NCBI GenBank assembly: GCA_020634615.1
Contig: JACKBI010000009.1
Span: 62,001-126,000 of the forward strand
From: Anaerolineales bacterium
GTDB lineage: Bacteria; Chloroflexota; Anaerolineae; JAAEKA01
Direction of reading: 5' to 3'
Length of the DNA stretch: 64,000 nt
Shown here: one piece after another, positions 8,347 through 16,814 of the stretch
Position numbering within the stretch: the first letter of the stretch is position 1
Layout of the letters: the number at the start of each line of letters is the position of its first letter
Notes under the pieces: model-generated
What the model was told of the DNA's origin: nothing
Databases searched by the model: none
What the model saw: the letters and a program-made list of their open reading frames with translations, nothing else
Translations under genes and position numbers: made by a program

Positions 8347-10964
8347 CGACCGCCAACACAGCGGTGGCCGGCTACACCAACGGCGCGACGGTTGCTGATG
8401 CGACCGCTGCCGGTGAGCAAAGCCAGTTCTACAAATCGGCAGTGCGATTTACGCGCTTGTACGCCATGTTTTCGCCTACCATGGTCGCGCTGCTGCTGGC
8501 GAAGAAGACCCGCTACGGACGTTTTATCCCACTGCCCGACGCGCTGCCCGATGGTTTCAAGCTGGGCAAGTGGAGTTTCAACGGAACATCCGCGGCCGAC
8601 GGGGATCAGACAGAAGCCGGCGCTGCCGGTGCGGCGAAGGTGAATACCGCCGCGGGCAAGCCTGTGCACGTCAACGGATCAGCCCCGAAGTCTGCAACCG
8701 CGTCGCATGTGGCCTCCAGACCTGGCGTCAACAGGTCCGCCAAAGCCGGCGCGCCTCGCCGGGTCAAGGTGCGCGCGGTGGAATACGAGGTGGTTCACCA
8801 CGTCGCCGGGCGGGTTCGCATTCGCATCCCGCGTTTGGCGCACGATGATCGCTTTGGCCAGCGGCTGGTCAGCGAGACCATGGAATTGCCGGGCGTTACA
8901 CGGGCGCGGGTCAGCCAATCCTCGCGGTCGCTGGTGGTCGAGTATCGCTCGCAGTTGAACGGCATCAACGACGCGATCCTGCCGCAGGTAGTCGAGTGCA
9001 TTCGCAGCGCGGCCGAAGCGGACATAACGCAGTCCGTTGCGTCAACGTCTGAACCGGGGCGCGCGCCGACAACCGCGCTGGCGCCAGCGGTTGAACCCGT
9101 GCCGGCCAGGCGAATTAACGTCGTGGGCCGTATGACTTTTCCGGTGCTTGGCCTCGGCATGAGCGCCGGACTTCTGGCCGGGTTGGCCCTGCCGGTCTGG
9201 CTGGTCGGCGGGACCGTATTGGTGGCGACAGTGCCAACTTTTCGCCGCATGGTCCAGGGTATCCGCGACGAGAAGCGGCTGACGGTGGAAGTTCTTGACG
9301 CCACCACCGTTGTCTTGCTGGTATCACAAGCCAGCTTCCTGGCGCCGGCGTTTATTACCGCTGTCATCGAAGGATCAGAACTTGCCAGAGATTGGACGGC
9401 GCGCTCCAGCAGGCGGGCCACCATGGAACTGATGCTGTCGATGGAGCACAAGGCGACGGTCGAACGCGCCGGCGAGCAAAGGCAGCGTTCCTGGGATGAG
9501 ATCGAAGTCGGCGATGTCTTGCTGCTCTACCCGGGCGATCAGATTCCGGTCGACGGCCTGGTGCTGGAAGGCAAGGCGCTGGTGGACCAGCATCGCAACA
9601 CCGGCGATTCGCTGCCCGTGCTGCGCGAGACGGGCGATACGGTCCATGCCGCATCGCTGCTGCTGGACGGCCACCTGCGCATCGAGGCGCAGCGGACCGG
9701 CCACGAGACGCAAGCGGGCCAGGCTGTGGCGCTCCTCAATACCGCACCCGATGTGGATACACGCGTCAGCAACTATGGGCGCAAGGTCGGCAACTGGGCT
9801 GTGGTGCCGACGCTACTGGTGGGCGGCGCTGTCTATGCCAGCTCGGGCAGCATCGCAAGAACCACCGGCATTGTCAGCATGGACCTGGGCACGGGGATGC
9901 GCGTGTCCGCGCCAATCGCTGTTCTGGTCGCGCAGAAGCAGGCCGCGCGGCGCGGTATCCTGATCCGCAGCGGCCGCGCGCTGGAGAAGCTGGCAGGGGT
10001 CAATGTTGTGATCTTCGACAAGACCGCGACCTTAACCTCCGGCCGGGCGACGGTGTTGCACGTCCAGCCGCTGGATGGCGTGCTGGACGCACACGATGTG
10101 CTGGCGCTGGCCTCCTCGGCCGAACAATCGATGAACCACCCCATCGGCGAGGCGATTGTTCGTTTCGCCCAGGGACAGGATATTGCCCAGCGTCCGGTCA
10201 CATCATGGGACTACGTTGCCGGTCTTGGCGTCGAGGCTGAGATCGACGGTCACGTGGTGCGGGTTGGCAACAGCCAGCTGATGCTGCACGGCGGGATCGA
10301 TGTGTCCGTTATGCCCGCCAACGGTCTCGACCCGCATCTGGCGACTGCCACGCGGGTCTATGTCAGCCGTGACGACCAGTTGGCAGGTGCGATCTATTGC
10401 GCGGATCCGCTGCGCCCGGAAAGCGCCGAGGTCATCGATAGCCTGCAAGCCACCGGCCATGAGGCAATGGTGCTGAGCGGCGACAGCCCGCGGGTTACCG
10501 CAGCGCTGGCTGCCAGGCTGGGGCTGGACGGCGAACTGGTCTATGGCGGCTTGCTGCCGCAGGACAAGGCGGCGGCTGTCGAGTCCCTGCAAGCCAGCGG
10601 GCGTACCGTGGCGGTGGTGGGCGATGGCGTCAACGACGCAGCCGCGATGATGCAAGCGGATGTATCGATTGCATTGGGCTGCGCCAGCGATCTGGCGCGT
10701 GAAACCGCCGATATTGTGCTTGTCAACGATGACCTGCGCGACCTGCTGGCGGCCATCGAGATTGCCCGCCATGCCATGCAGGTGATTCAACAGAACAAGG
10801 CCATGGTCGTGATTCCCAACCTCGGCGGCATTACCTATGCCGCGCTGACGGTGATGAATCCCGCGACCGGTGTAATCATCAACAACGGCTCCGCTTTGGC
10901 AGCGGCGCTAAACAGCCTGCGACCGTTCCGAGGAACGGGCAGCACGGACTCCGTAAAACAGTAG
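8343..10964 (+). CDS. P1B-type ATPase 2, degenerate catalytic motifs
   Basis: 873 aa, translationally coupled to ATPase 1 (ATGA). A roughly 140-residue extension with a short hydrophobic stretch (FSPTMVALLLA) and an Ala/Gly-rich linker precedes one HMA_2 domain (HHVAGRVRIRIPRL). Two usually invariant motifs are altered: the actuator reads TGDS instead of TGES (D422) and the phosphorylation loop reads DKTATLT instead of DKTGTLT (D559, A562). The P1B His-Pro (MNHPIGE), LSGD and GDGVND remain. The CPC position reads DLGTGMRVSAP. The frame is open along its whole length, so it is not simply decaying. It may be slow or non-transporting, perhaps a regulatory partner of ATPases 1 and 3. Confidence 0.92.
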   Translation: MTTANTAVAGYTNGATVADATAAGEQSQFYKSAVRFTRLYAMFSPTMVALLLAKKTRYGRFIPLPDALPDGFKLGKWSFNGTSAADGDQTEAGAAGAAKVNTAAGKPVHVNGSAPKSATASHVASRPGVNRSAKAGAPRRVKVRAVEYEVVHHVAGRVRIRIPRLAHDDRFGQRLVSETMELPGVTRARVSQSSRSLVVEYRSQLNGINDAILPQVVECIRSAAEADITQSVASTSEPGRAPTTALAPAVEPVPARRINVVGRMTFPVLGLGMSAGLLAGLALPVWLVGGTVLVATVPTFRRMVQGIRDEKRLTVEVLDATTVVLLVSQASFLAPAFITAVIEGSELARDWTARSSRRATMELMLSMEHKATVERAGEQRQRSWDEIEVGDVLLLYPGDQIPVDGLVLEGKALVDQHRNTGDSLPVLRETGDTVHAASLLLDGHLRIEAQRTGHETQAGQAVALLNTAPDVDTRVSNYGRKVGNWAVVPTLLVGGAVYASSGSIARTTGIVSMDLGTGMRVSAPIAVLVAQKQAARRGILIRSGRALEKLAGVNVVIFDKTATLTSGRATVLHVQPLDGVLDAHDVLALASSAEQSMNHPIGEAIVRFAQGQDIAQRPVTSWDYVAGLGVEAEIDGHVVRVGNSQLMLHGGIDVSVMPANGLDPHLATATRVYVSRDDQLAGAIYCADPLRPESAEVIDSLQATGHEAMVLSGDSPRVTAALAARLGLDGELVYGGLLPQDKAAAVESLQASGRTVAVVGDGVNDAAAMMQADVSIALGCASDLARETADIVLVNDDLRDLLAAIEIARHAMQVIQQNKAMVVIPNLGGITYAALTVMNPATGVIINNGSALAAALNSLRPFRGTGSTDSVKQ

Positions 10965-10976
10965 AGGTTCGACACT

Positions 10977-13574
10977 ATGACTGCTTCATCGACGGCAAAA
11001 ACGACTGGCGGCACAAGAAAAGCGATCAAGTCCGGGCTGAAGGTCTTCAATCGACCGGCCCGAATGCGCAAGCAGCCACGCACCAAAAACGGGGTCTCGC
11101 CGGCTGTGCCGACCGTCAACGGCACTATCGGAACGGTTGTCTCGGTGGGCGACGACGCTACGACCCGGGTCCAGTTCGAGATCAAGCACTGGGTCAAGGG
11201 TCGCCTGCGCATCGTGATCCCGCGCTTGTCCGTCGACCCGGAGTATAAGGAACGGCTTCAGTATCGCATTTCGGCGACGAATTCAGCCTTTACGGTGCGC
11301 GTAAGCCCGGCGGCGCAATCGCTGGTCATCGAGTACGACCCGGATGAGCACAAGCCGGACGAGATGCTGGAGAGCATTGTCATCTGCATCCGCGACGCTG
11401 CGCAGCCGACGATGGCCATCGAGAAGATGCCGCAGGAAAGCGACGAGTCCGAGTTCAAGATCAACTACCGCAAGCGGCTGGGGCTGCCGGCGGTCGCCCT
11501 GGTAATGGGCGTCGGCTCGCTGACCGGCATCATGTTCCCGCCGCTGCTGATCGGCGGCGTGATCATCGCCGCAGCGATTCCTTCCTATATGCGGGCCTGG
11601 GAAGGCATACGCCACGAACGCAAACTGAACGTGGACTTCCTGGACTCGACGGCTATTACGCTGTTGACCATCACCGGGTCTTTCTTCCCGCCGGTGCTGA
11701 TGATCGGTCTCATCGAGACGGGTGAGATCATCCGCGACCTGACCGCACGGCGCACCGCGCGCGCCAACCTCGACCTGCTGGACGCGCTGGGCAAGACAGC
11801 GCGCGTCGAACGGGACGGAGTCGAGATCGAGGTGTCGCTGGATGAGGTCCAGGAGGGCGATGTGGTGGTCGTCTATCCTGGCGACCAGATTCCGGTGGAC
11901 GGAACGGTGCTGACCGGCATCGGCCTGATCGACCAGCAGAAGCTGACCGGCGAGTCGATCCCGGTGGTGCGCGAGGCGGGACAGGATGTTCTGGCGGCAA
12001 CGCTGGTAGTTGATGGCTCGATGCGTATCGAGACGCGGCGAACGGGCGAGAACACGCGCGCCGGTGTCGTGGTCGGGCTGATGAAAGCGGCGCCGATCCA
12101 CGATACACGCATGGAAGACTATGCCAAGAAGGTGGGCGACCGGGTCGTCATTCCTACCCTGGCACTGGGTGCGGCGGTGACGGTGGCGTCGGGCGGTATC
12201 CTGACGCGCGGCGTCAGCGTGATCACCATGGACATCGGTACCGGTGTGCGCGTCTCCGTGCCGACAGCCATCCTCTCAACGCTGACGTATGCCGCACGCC
12301 AGGGAATTTTGATCCGCAGCGGCCGGGCCATCGAGCAACTGGCCAAGGTGGACACGATCGTCTTCGACAAGACCGGCACGTTGACCCAAGGCAACGCCGG
12401 CGTGGTGGGAATCTTTACCACCACTCGTACCACGTTGAGCGGCGAGGATATCCTGCGGCTGGCGGCCAGCGCGGAGCAAGGTCTGACGCATCCGGTGGCC
12501 GAGGCGATCACCCGCCATGCCCGCGAACGCGAGGTTGTTCTGGTGGAGTGCGAGGAATGGGAGTATCGCGTCGGCCAGGGCGTGGCGGCCACTATCGATG
12601 GCCGTGTCGTCTACGTGGGCAGCCACCGCATGATGGGCATTCTGGGCTACGACATCAACGAGCTGCTGGATGTCAATCCTGAGATCGAGGCCAGCGCGGC
12701 CTCGCAGGTCTATGTGGCTGACGACGAGGGGCTGTTGGGCGTCATTCTCTATCGCGACCCAGCCCGCCCGGAGAGCGTCGAGGTGATCCGCAAGTTGATC
12801 GAGATGGGCATCACCCCCTACATGCTGAGCGGCGACATGAAGAAGGTGGCCGACGCAGTAGCTGCCGAACTGGGTATCAAGCCGGAGCATGTCTTCGCCG
12901 AGGCCTTCCCTGAGCGCAAGGTGGAGGTGGTCAAGGAACTGCAGGAAAGCGGCAAGACCATCGGATTCGTTGGCGACGGCATCAACGACTCGGCGGCTCT
13001 GGCCCACGCCAGCGTCTCCGTCTCCTTTGCCGGGGCCACCGACATGGCGCGCGAGACCGCCGAAATCGTGCTGATGGACGACGATCTCTCCGGTCTGATC
13101 AAGGCCATTGAAGCCGCGCGCACGGCCATGCGCACAGTGAATCAGAACGTTGGCATCGTGGTGATCCCCAACGCGACCGGTATGTTGCTGGCGACGCTGA
13201 TGCCATTGAGCCCGGTGATCGCGGTGGTCATCAACAACGGTGCGGCCATCGTCGCCGAGATGAACGGCTTCCGCCCCATGCTTGGCCCGGCGGGCGTGCG
13301 GGGATGGCTGGCTCGGCGGCGCGGACCTGTGGCCTTGCCGGCCGAGGTGCGGGCGGCAGCGATGCTGCCGGAACCTGCGGTTGCTGCAACCAATGGCCAC
13401 AGCCATGAAATCGACCACGCCGTTGCCGAGACGCATTCCAATGGTGTCAGCAACGGCACCAGCGGCGGTCATACCGGCTTTGTAAATGGCGCGGTCGTCG
13501 TGCCGGCTCATGAGACTAACGGCCACGATGGCCACGCTGTCAGCGCCTCATCGCCGGTGACCGAGGGCGCGTAA
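10977..13574 (+). CDS. P1B-type ATPase 3 with His-rich C-terminal tail
   Basis: 865 aa, starting 12 bp after ATPase 2. One HMA_2 domain (HWVKGRLRIVIPRL), then a complete set of catalytic motifs: LTGES (E326), DKTGTLT (D464), LTHPVAE, LSGD, GDGIND. The CPC position reads DIGTGVRVSVP, as in its two neighbours. After the last membrane helices comes a cytoplasmic tail (about residues 799-865) with eight histidines in NGHSHEIDH, ETH, GGH, AHE and GHDGH clusters, a plausible metal-binding or sensing segment. The three ATPases are paralogues of about equal divergence, suggesting ancient tandem duplication. Iron or another divalent cation is inferred only from context. Confidence 0.93.
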   Translation: MTASSTAKTTGGTRKAIKSGLKVFNRPARMRKQPRTKNGVSPAVPTVNGTIGTVVSVGDDATTRVQFEIKHWVKGRLRIVIPRLSVDPEYKERLQYRISATNSAFTVRVSPAAQSLVIEYDPDEHKPDEMLESIVICIRDAAQPTMAIEKMPQESDESEFKINYRKRLGLPAVALVMGVGSLTGIMFPPLLIGGVIIAAAIPSYMRAWEGIRHERKLNVDFLDSTAITLLTITGSFFPPVLMIGLIETGEIIRDLTARRTARANLDLLDALGKTARVERDGVEIEVSLDEVQEGDVVVVYPGDQIPVDGTVLTGIGLIDQQKLTGESIPVVREAGQDVLAATLVVDGSMRIETRRTGENTRAGVVVGLMKAAPIHDTRMEDYAKKVGDRVVIPTLALGAAVTVASGGILTRGVSVITMDIGTGVRVSVPTAILSTLTYAARQGILIRSGRAIEQLAKVDTIVFDKTGTLTQGNAGVVGIFTTTRTTLSGEDILRLAASAEQGLTHPVAEAITRHAREREVVLVECEEWEYRVGQGVAATIDGRVVYVGSHRMMGILGYDINELLDVNPEIEASAASQVYVADDEGLLGVILYRDPARPESVEVIRKLIEMGITPYMLSGDMKKVADAVAAELGIKPEHVFAEAFPERKVEVVKELQESGKTIGFVGDGINDSAALAHASVSVSFAGATDMARETAEIVLMDDDLSGLIKAIEAARTAMRTVNQNVGIVVIPNATGMLLATLMPLSPVIAVVINNGAAIVAEMNGFRPMLGPAGVRGWLARRRGPVALPAEVRAAAMLPEPAVAATNGHSHEIDHAVAETHSNGVSNGTSGGHTGFVNGAVVVPAHETNGHDGHAVSASSPVTEGA

Positions 13575-13581
13575 GGCCGAT

Positions 13582-13667
13582 GACTTCGGAAGTCGCCGGT
13601 TCGACTACATTCCTGGTAGCGAGCGAACCGGTCGCCTGTACGGTGTCTCGGCGACTTCCACGGTCTG
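13582..13667. repeat. Imperfect palindromic repeat, possible MITE core remnant
   Basis: GACTTCGGAAGTCGCCG (13582 on) is matched in inverted orientation by CGGCGACTTCCACGGTCT near 13649-13667. The same core lies inside the MITEs at 15527 and 24246, but the GAAGCTGTTT ends are absent here. A shorter relative (GGCGACTTCCCAAGTC) occurs near 5841. Confidence 0.5.
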
Positions 13668-13707
13668 AGCGCCGCGACTTGACTGGCTGCTACGCGGAGA
13701 TGATTCG

Positions 13708-14247
13708 ATGACGCTCATGACATTGGCTGATCTTGTTGCCGAGCAGGCGGTGGCGCTGGTCATCGGCGCCGCGACTGTGGTTGTTGCCCCCAAGGCAGGG
13801 CCACGGCTGGCGGAACTAGGTGGTGACCTGAGCGAGCGAACGCGGGCTGCGGTCGCAGCCCGCGGCGGCATCCACAAATCGATTGCAGGTGGTGTACAGC
13901 GGCTTGGTCAGCGCCGCAACGAAGAGATCGATGAGCCTGCGACGCCGGTCCACGTCGACATCGACCCGACCAGCCTGCTGGCAGGTCTCTCCAGCGCAAA
14001 TGTCGTGTCCTATGCGCCGGGCCGGGTGCGCCTGCGTTTGCACCAGATCGTCGGCCAGGCGGAGCTTGCCGGGCAGACGGCGGCTTCGCTGGCGGCCATC
14101 GACGGTGTCGTGGAAGTGCATGCCAGACCGACGACTGGCAGCGTGGTCGTCCGGTTCGACCCAGTCCGCTATCCGTCGCTGGAGTCGCTGCTGGATGGTA
14201 TTGCAACATTAGCCGGCGGGTCCCAGGGATTCGAAATCCCTGGCTGA
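13708..14247 (+). CDS. Small protein: hydrophobic N-terminus plus GRxR HMA_2 domain
   Basis: 179 aa. A hydrophobic N-terminal helix (VALVIGAATVVVAP) like the DUF5132-type proteins, a charged linker, then an HMA_2 domain (about 100-170: APGRVRLRLHQI...TTGSVVVRFDP) of the type found at the ATPase N-termini. This hydrophobic-anchor-plus-R-motif layout resembles accessory proteins of ferrosome clusters. RBS GGAG precedes the ATG. The last seven residues and the stop codon lie inside a RAYT-type palindromic repeat (14223-14336), so the natural C-terminus was probably altered by repeat insertion. Confidence 0.85.
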   Translation: MTLMTLADLVAEQAVALVIGAATVVVAPKAGPRLAELGGDLSERTRAAVAARGGIHKSIAGGVQRLGQRRNEEIDEPATPVHVDIDPTSLLAGLSSANVVSYAPGRVRLRLHQIVGQAELAGQTAASLAAIDGVVEVHARPTTGSVVVRFDPVRYPSLESLLDGIATLAGGSQGFEIPG

Positions 14248-14336
14248 ACGCACGAAGCGCCCGCAGGTGCTGGAGATATCGGGTTCCAGGCCCTAAGGGG
14301 CCTTTGCAGGTTCAGACGGTGAATTTCATTCACTGT
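14223..14336. repeat. Solo copy of the RAYT-associated palindromic repeat unit
   Basis: A 114-bp unit bounded by two palindromes (CCAGGGATTCGAAATCCCTGG minus its last base pattern at 14223-14243, and ACGGTGAATTTCATTCACTG at about 14316-14336) with CGAAGCGCCC and GGGGCCT inner arms. In reverse complement it aligns with the units flanking the transposase at 60241-60345 and 60860-60965. It overlaps the 3' end of the gene at 13708 by 25 bp and separates it from the next gene. Confidence 0.75.
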
Positions 14337-14366
14337 CGCTGCGGTGGTACTTGAGGAGTCAATCGA

Positions 14367-14750
14367 GTGAAGAGTACGACGAAAAGCCGGCCGGTCTGTA
14401 GTTATAACTTCAAAATACCCAGCGACCCGGTAGCGATCATCGATATGGTGCGGCCCATGATCGTGGATGCCGGCGGCATCGTTACCGGAGAGAACACGAA
14501 TCTGCTGTTCTCGATTCCAACGGTTGTCGGGCAGTTTGACGGCGCGTGCAAGGTGCTGGAGCCGACGGTCGTCAACCTTACGGTCACCAACAAGCCAGAG
14601 ATCGTGTCGTGCAAGATGATCCAGAAGCAGTTGACGGTCTATATCACCGAGGCTGTCAAGATGTACAACAAGCAATCCAAAACGTCATTAGCGAGCAACG
14701 GAGCGGCGGACACAGATACGGTTGCAGAAGGAGAGACAGGCGATGGATGA
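14367..14750 (+). CDS. Hypothetical protein, 127 aa
   Basis: Starts at GTG 14367 with GAGGAG 8 bp upstream and overlaps the start of the next gene. The body (FKIPSDPVAIIDMVRPMIVD...GGIVTGENTNLLFSIPTVVG) looks like a compact alpha/beta fold in which a mostly beta region is followed by a C-terminal helix; no transmembrane helix. I do not recognise the family. Small lipid- or polymer-binding folds such as SRPBCC or PHA-granule proteins come to mind but cannot be supported. Its place between HMA_2 proteins makes it part of the cluster. Confidence 0.75.
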   Translation: MKSTTKSRPVCSYNFKIPSDPVAIIDMVRPMIVDAGGIVTGENTNLLFSIPTVVGQFDGACKVLEPTVVNLTVTNKPEIVSCKMIQKQLTVYITEAVKMYNKQSKTSLASNGAADTDTVAEGETGDG

Positions 14751-15471
14751 GACAGTGACACATGACGAACCGGAGATCGTTGCGGACGAAACGAAGCCGG
14801 TCGAGGAAGAGCTTGCAGCATTTGGTATAGTCAAGAGCACGACAAGCGGCCGGATTCGATTGCAGCTAAAGCCTGATTTTCGCACACCTGAGGCCATGGC
14901 AAAGATCAAGGCGCAGTTGGAGACGAACCCGCAGGTTCAGGAAGTGACCACCAACGTGCGCACCGGCAGCATCATCGTCAAGTACTCGTCGCAACACTCG
15001 GGTCACAGCTTGTTGTGGAAGGCGATCCAGGAAGCCGAGTTGGTTGGTGATGCGGCGTTCGATCTGCCTGAAGATGAGGAGGGCGAGCAAGAAGGTGGCG
15101 GTGGTGGCGGCGGAACCTATGGCAAGCTCGACCAGCAAGCCGCTGATTTGATGGTCAAGGTTGACCAGGCGATCTTCCGGCGCAGCGGGGGCAAGATCCA
15201 TACGCGGGGCCGCGTGTTCCCGCTGGCGATTGCCGGATTGGGCGTTGCGCAGATGGCGATCTATGGCATCTCGCTGGAAATGCTGCCTGGCCCGTTGCTG
15301 ATCTGGCTCGCCCACGACATCCACCGCAGGTTCGGCCAGGAGCACGCGGAGGCGGAGGAAGCGGTAGAGGAGCAGCTCATTGAGGCGCGGAAGAACGCCC
15401 AGGTAGGAGCCTCTCCGGTCACTGACGCACCGTCTGCAATGATCGGCGGCGCGGCGCCTGCGCCCGCTTAG
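14743..15471 (+). CDS. HMA_2-domain membrane protein
   Basis: 242 aa from the ATG at 14743, chosen over 14722 because GAAGGAGAG precedes it; it overlaps the upstream gene by 8 bp. An acidic N-terminus leads into an HMA_2 domain (TSGRIRLQLKPDFRTPEAM...TGSIIVKYSS), then an acidic linker with a run of glycines, then one or two hydrophobic helices (VFPLAIAGLGVAQMAIYGIS, MLPGPLLIWLA) and a charged C-terminal tail. It presents the same GRxR module as the ATPases on a separate membrane anchor, which suggests a scaffold or chaperone role in the same membrane. Confidence 0.85.
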   Translation: MDETVTHDEPEIVADETKPVEEELAAFGIVKSTTSGRIRLQLKPDFRTPEAMAKIKAQLETNPQVQEVTTNVRTGSIIVKYSSQHSGHSLLWKAIQEAELVGDAAFDLPEDEEGEQEGGGGGGGTYGKLDQQAADLMVKVDQAIFRRSGGKIHTRGRVFPLAIAGLGVAQMAIYGISLEMLPGPLLIWLAHDIHRRFGQEHAEAEEAVEEQLIEARKNAQVGASPVTDAPSAMIGGAAPAPA

Positions 15472-15526
15472 GGTCGCCAGGAGACTTTTTTTCGCCCCAC
15501 CGATTGATGTCGGTGTCTGGCACTTA

Positions 15527-15655
15527 GAAGCTGTTTGAAAAGACTTCGGAAGTCGCCGACTGACTGTCACGACTGGCCTACGACGGTTTTGACAGGCTAC
15601 TCTTGTTGACTCGGCGACTTCCGAAGTCTGAACGGGCGACTTTTCAAACAGTCTC
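15527..15655. mobile_element. MITE copy 1 (129 bp, IS5-type ends)
   Basis: Terminal inverted repeats GAAGCTGTTTGAAAAG / CTTTTCAAACAGTCTC enclose a core with the inverted pair AGACTTCGGAAGTCGCCGA / TCGGCGACTTCCGAAGTCT. The flanking TTA on both sides (15524-15526, 15656-15658) looks like a 3-bp target duplication. Same length and nearly the same sequence, in opposite orientation, as the copy at 24246-24374. No transposase inside. Confidence 0.85.
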
Positions 15656-15708
15656 TTAGAGTATGCTCATTAACCTTAAGAAACTAATCCGGTAAGTAGG
15701 CGTGACTC

Positions 15709-15732
15709 GTCATTCCCGCGTAGGCGGGAATC
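15709..15732. repeat. Palindromic repeat of the CATTCCCGC..GCGGGAATC type
   Basis: TCATTCCCGCGTAGGCGGGAATC, a short dyad repeat widespread in bacterial genomes. It lies in the 359-bp gap before the CDF gene and would be translated only if a too-early start were used for that gene. Related units occur at 18134 and 24392. Confidence 0.7.
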
Positions 15733-15830
15733 AACTCTTCAACGTCCTCGGTTCTCGCCTGCGCGGAACGACGGAATACCGAAATCAATTCTTAAGGTTC
15801 ATCAATCATCGCACGCACAAGGTCGATCCT

Positions 15831-16796
15831 ATGGACTCGCATGAAGCTTCGAACAAGAGAGCAATCTACGCATCGCTGGCGGGCAACATTGGCATTGCGT
15901 TGTCCAAATTCGTGGCGGCCGCGTTTACTGGCAGTTCCGCGATGCTGTCGGAAGCGATCCACTCGTTGGTGGACACGTCCAACCAGATCTTGCTCTTGCT
16001 GGGACTGCGCGAATCGAAGACACCCGCCGATGACGAGTATCCCTATGGCCGCGGCAAGGCCGTCTACTTCTGGGGCCTGATCGCGATCTTCGTCTTTACG
16101 TTGGGCGGTGTCTACTCGGTTTACCAGGGCGTCGAACACATCGTCCGTCCCGAACCGATCGAAAACGCCTTCCTGAGCTACGGCGTCCTCGGCTTCGCGT
16201 TCGTGCTGGAGGCCATGGCCTGGCGGGTCGGTGTCAAGGAATTCCAGGAGACCAAAGACGACGCCAGCTACATCGACGCGGTGCGCAACGCCAAGGATCC
16301 GTCGATTGCCATCCTGATCTTCGAAAATTCAGCCGACATGATCGGCATCATCGTAGCGTTTTTCGGCATCCTGCTCACCCAGCTTACCGGGATTCTCTAT
16401 TTCGACGGGTTCGCCTCGATCATCATCGGCATCATCCTGCTGGCCGCTGCGCTGTGGCTGGCGCATGAAACCAAGAGCCTGCTGATCGGTGAGGGCGCTG
16501 ACCAGAAGGTCCTTCAAGGCATCCGTGGATTGGTGGTAGCCCAGACGCAAGTCAGAAGCATCGACGAGATCACTACCCTGCACATGGGACCGGAGTACGT
16601 GCTGGTCAATATGCGGGTGCGGTTCGACGATGGCGCTCCGGCTTCCGAGATCGAGCAGATAACCGATTATCTTGAAGAGCAGATACGCGATCTGTCGCCC
16701 ATGATCAAGCGTGTCTATGTCAAAGCTACGCTTCGTTCCAGAGGAATCGAGCAGCCCGTCCGCTTGCTCAATCATCCTGCGGATGGCTTCAAGTAA
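15831..16796 (+). CDS. Cation diffusion facilitator (CDF) transporter
   Basis: 321 aa. Six membrane helices typical of CDF efflux proteins: first helix region SLAGNIGIALSKFVAAAFTG, SEAIHSLVDTSNQ carries the metal-site HxxxD, PYGRGKAVYFWGL is the family loop, and a C-terminal cytoplasmic domain contains DEITTLHMGPEYVLVNMRV. It should export a divalent cation (Zn, Fe, Mn or Co) by proton antiport. The ATG at 15831 begins the conserved protein; sequence further upstream is a palindromic repeat. It belongs to the same strand run as the ATPases, adding a second metal exporter to the cluster. Confidence 0.92.
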   Translation: MDSHEASNKRAIYASLAGNIGIALSKFVAAAFTGSSAMLSEAIHSLVDTSNQILLLLGLRESKTPADDEYPYGRGKAVYFWGLIAIFVFTLGGVYSVYQGVEHIVRPEPIENAFLSYGVLGFAFVLEAMAWRVGVKEFQETKDDASYIDAVRNAKDPSIAILIFENSADMIGIIVAFFGILLTQLTGILYFDGFASIIIGIILLAAALWLAHETKSLLIGEGADQKVLQGIRGLVVAQTQVRSIDEITTLHMGPEYVLVNMRVRFDDGAPASEIEQITDYLEEQIRDLSPMIKRVYVKATLRSRGIEQPVRLLNHPADGFK

Positions 16797-16814
16797 GGAG
16801 GCCCGTGGCGACTC

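Noticed and set aside
15702..15830. N-terminal extension of the CDF transporter
   Set aside because: The added codons are read from a CATTCCCGC..GCGGGAATC repeat; the protein family starts at 15831.
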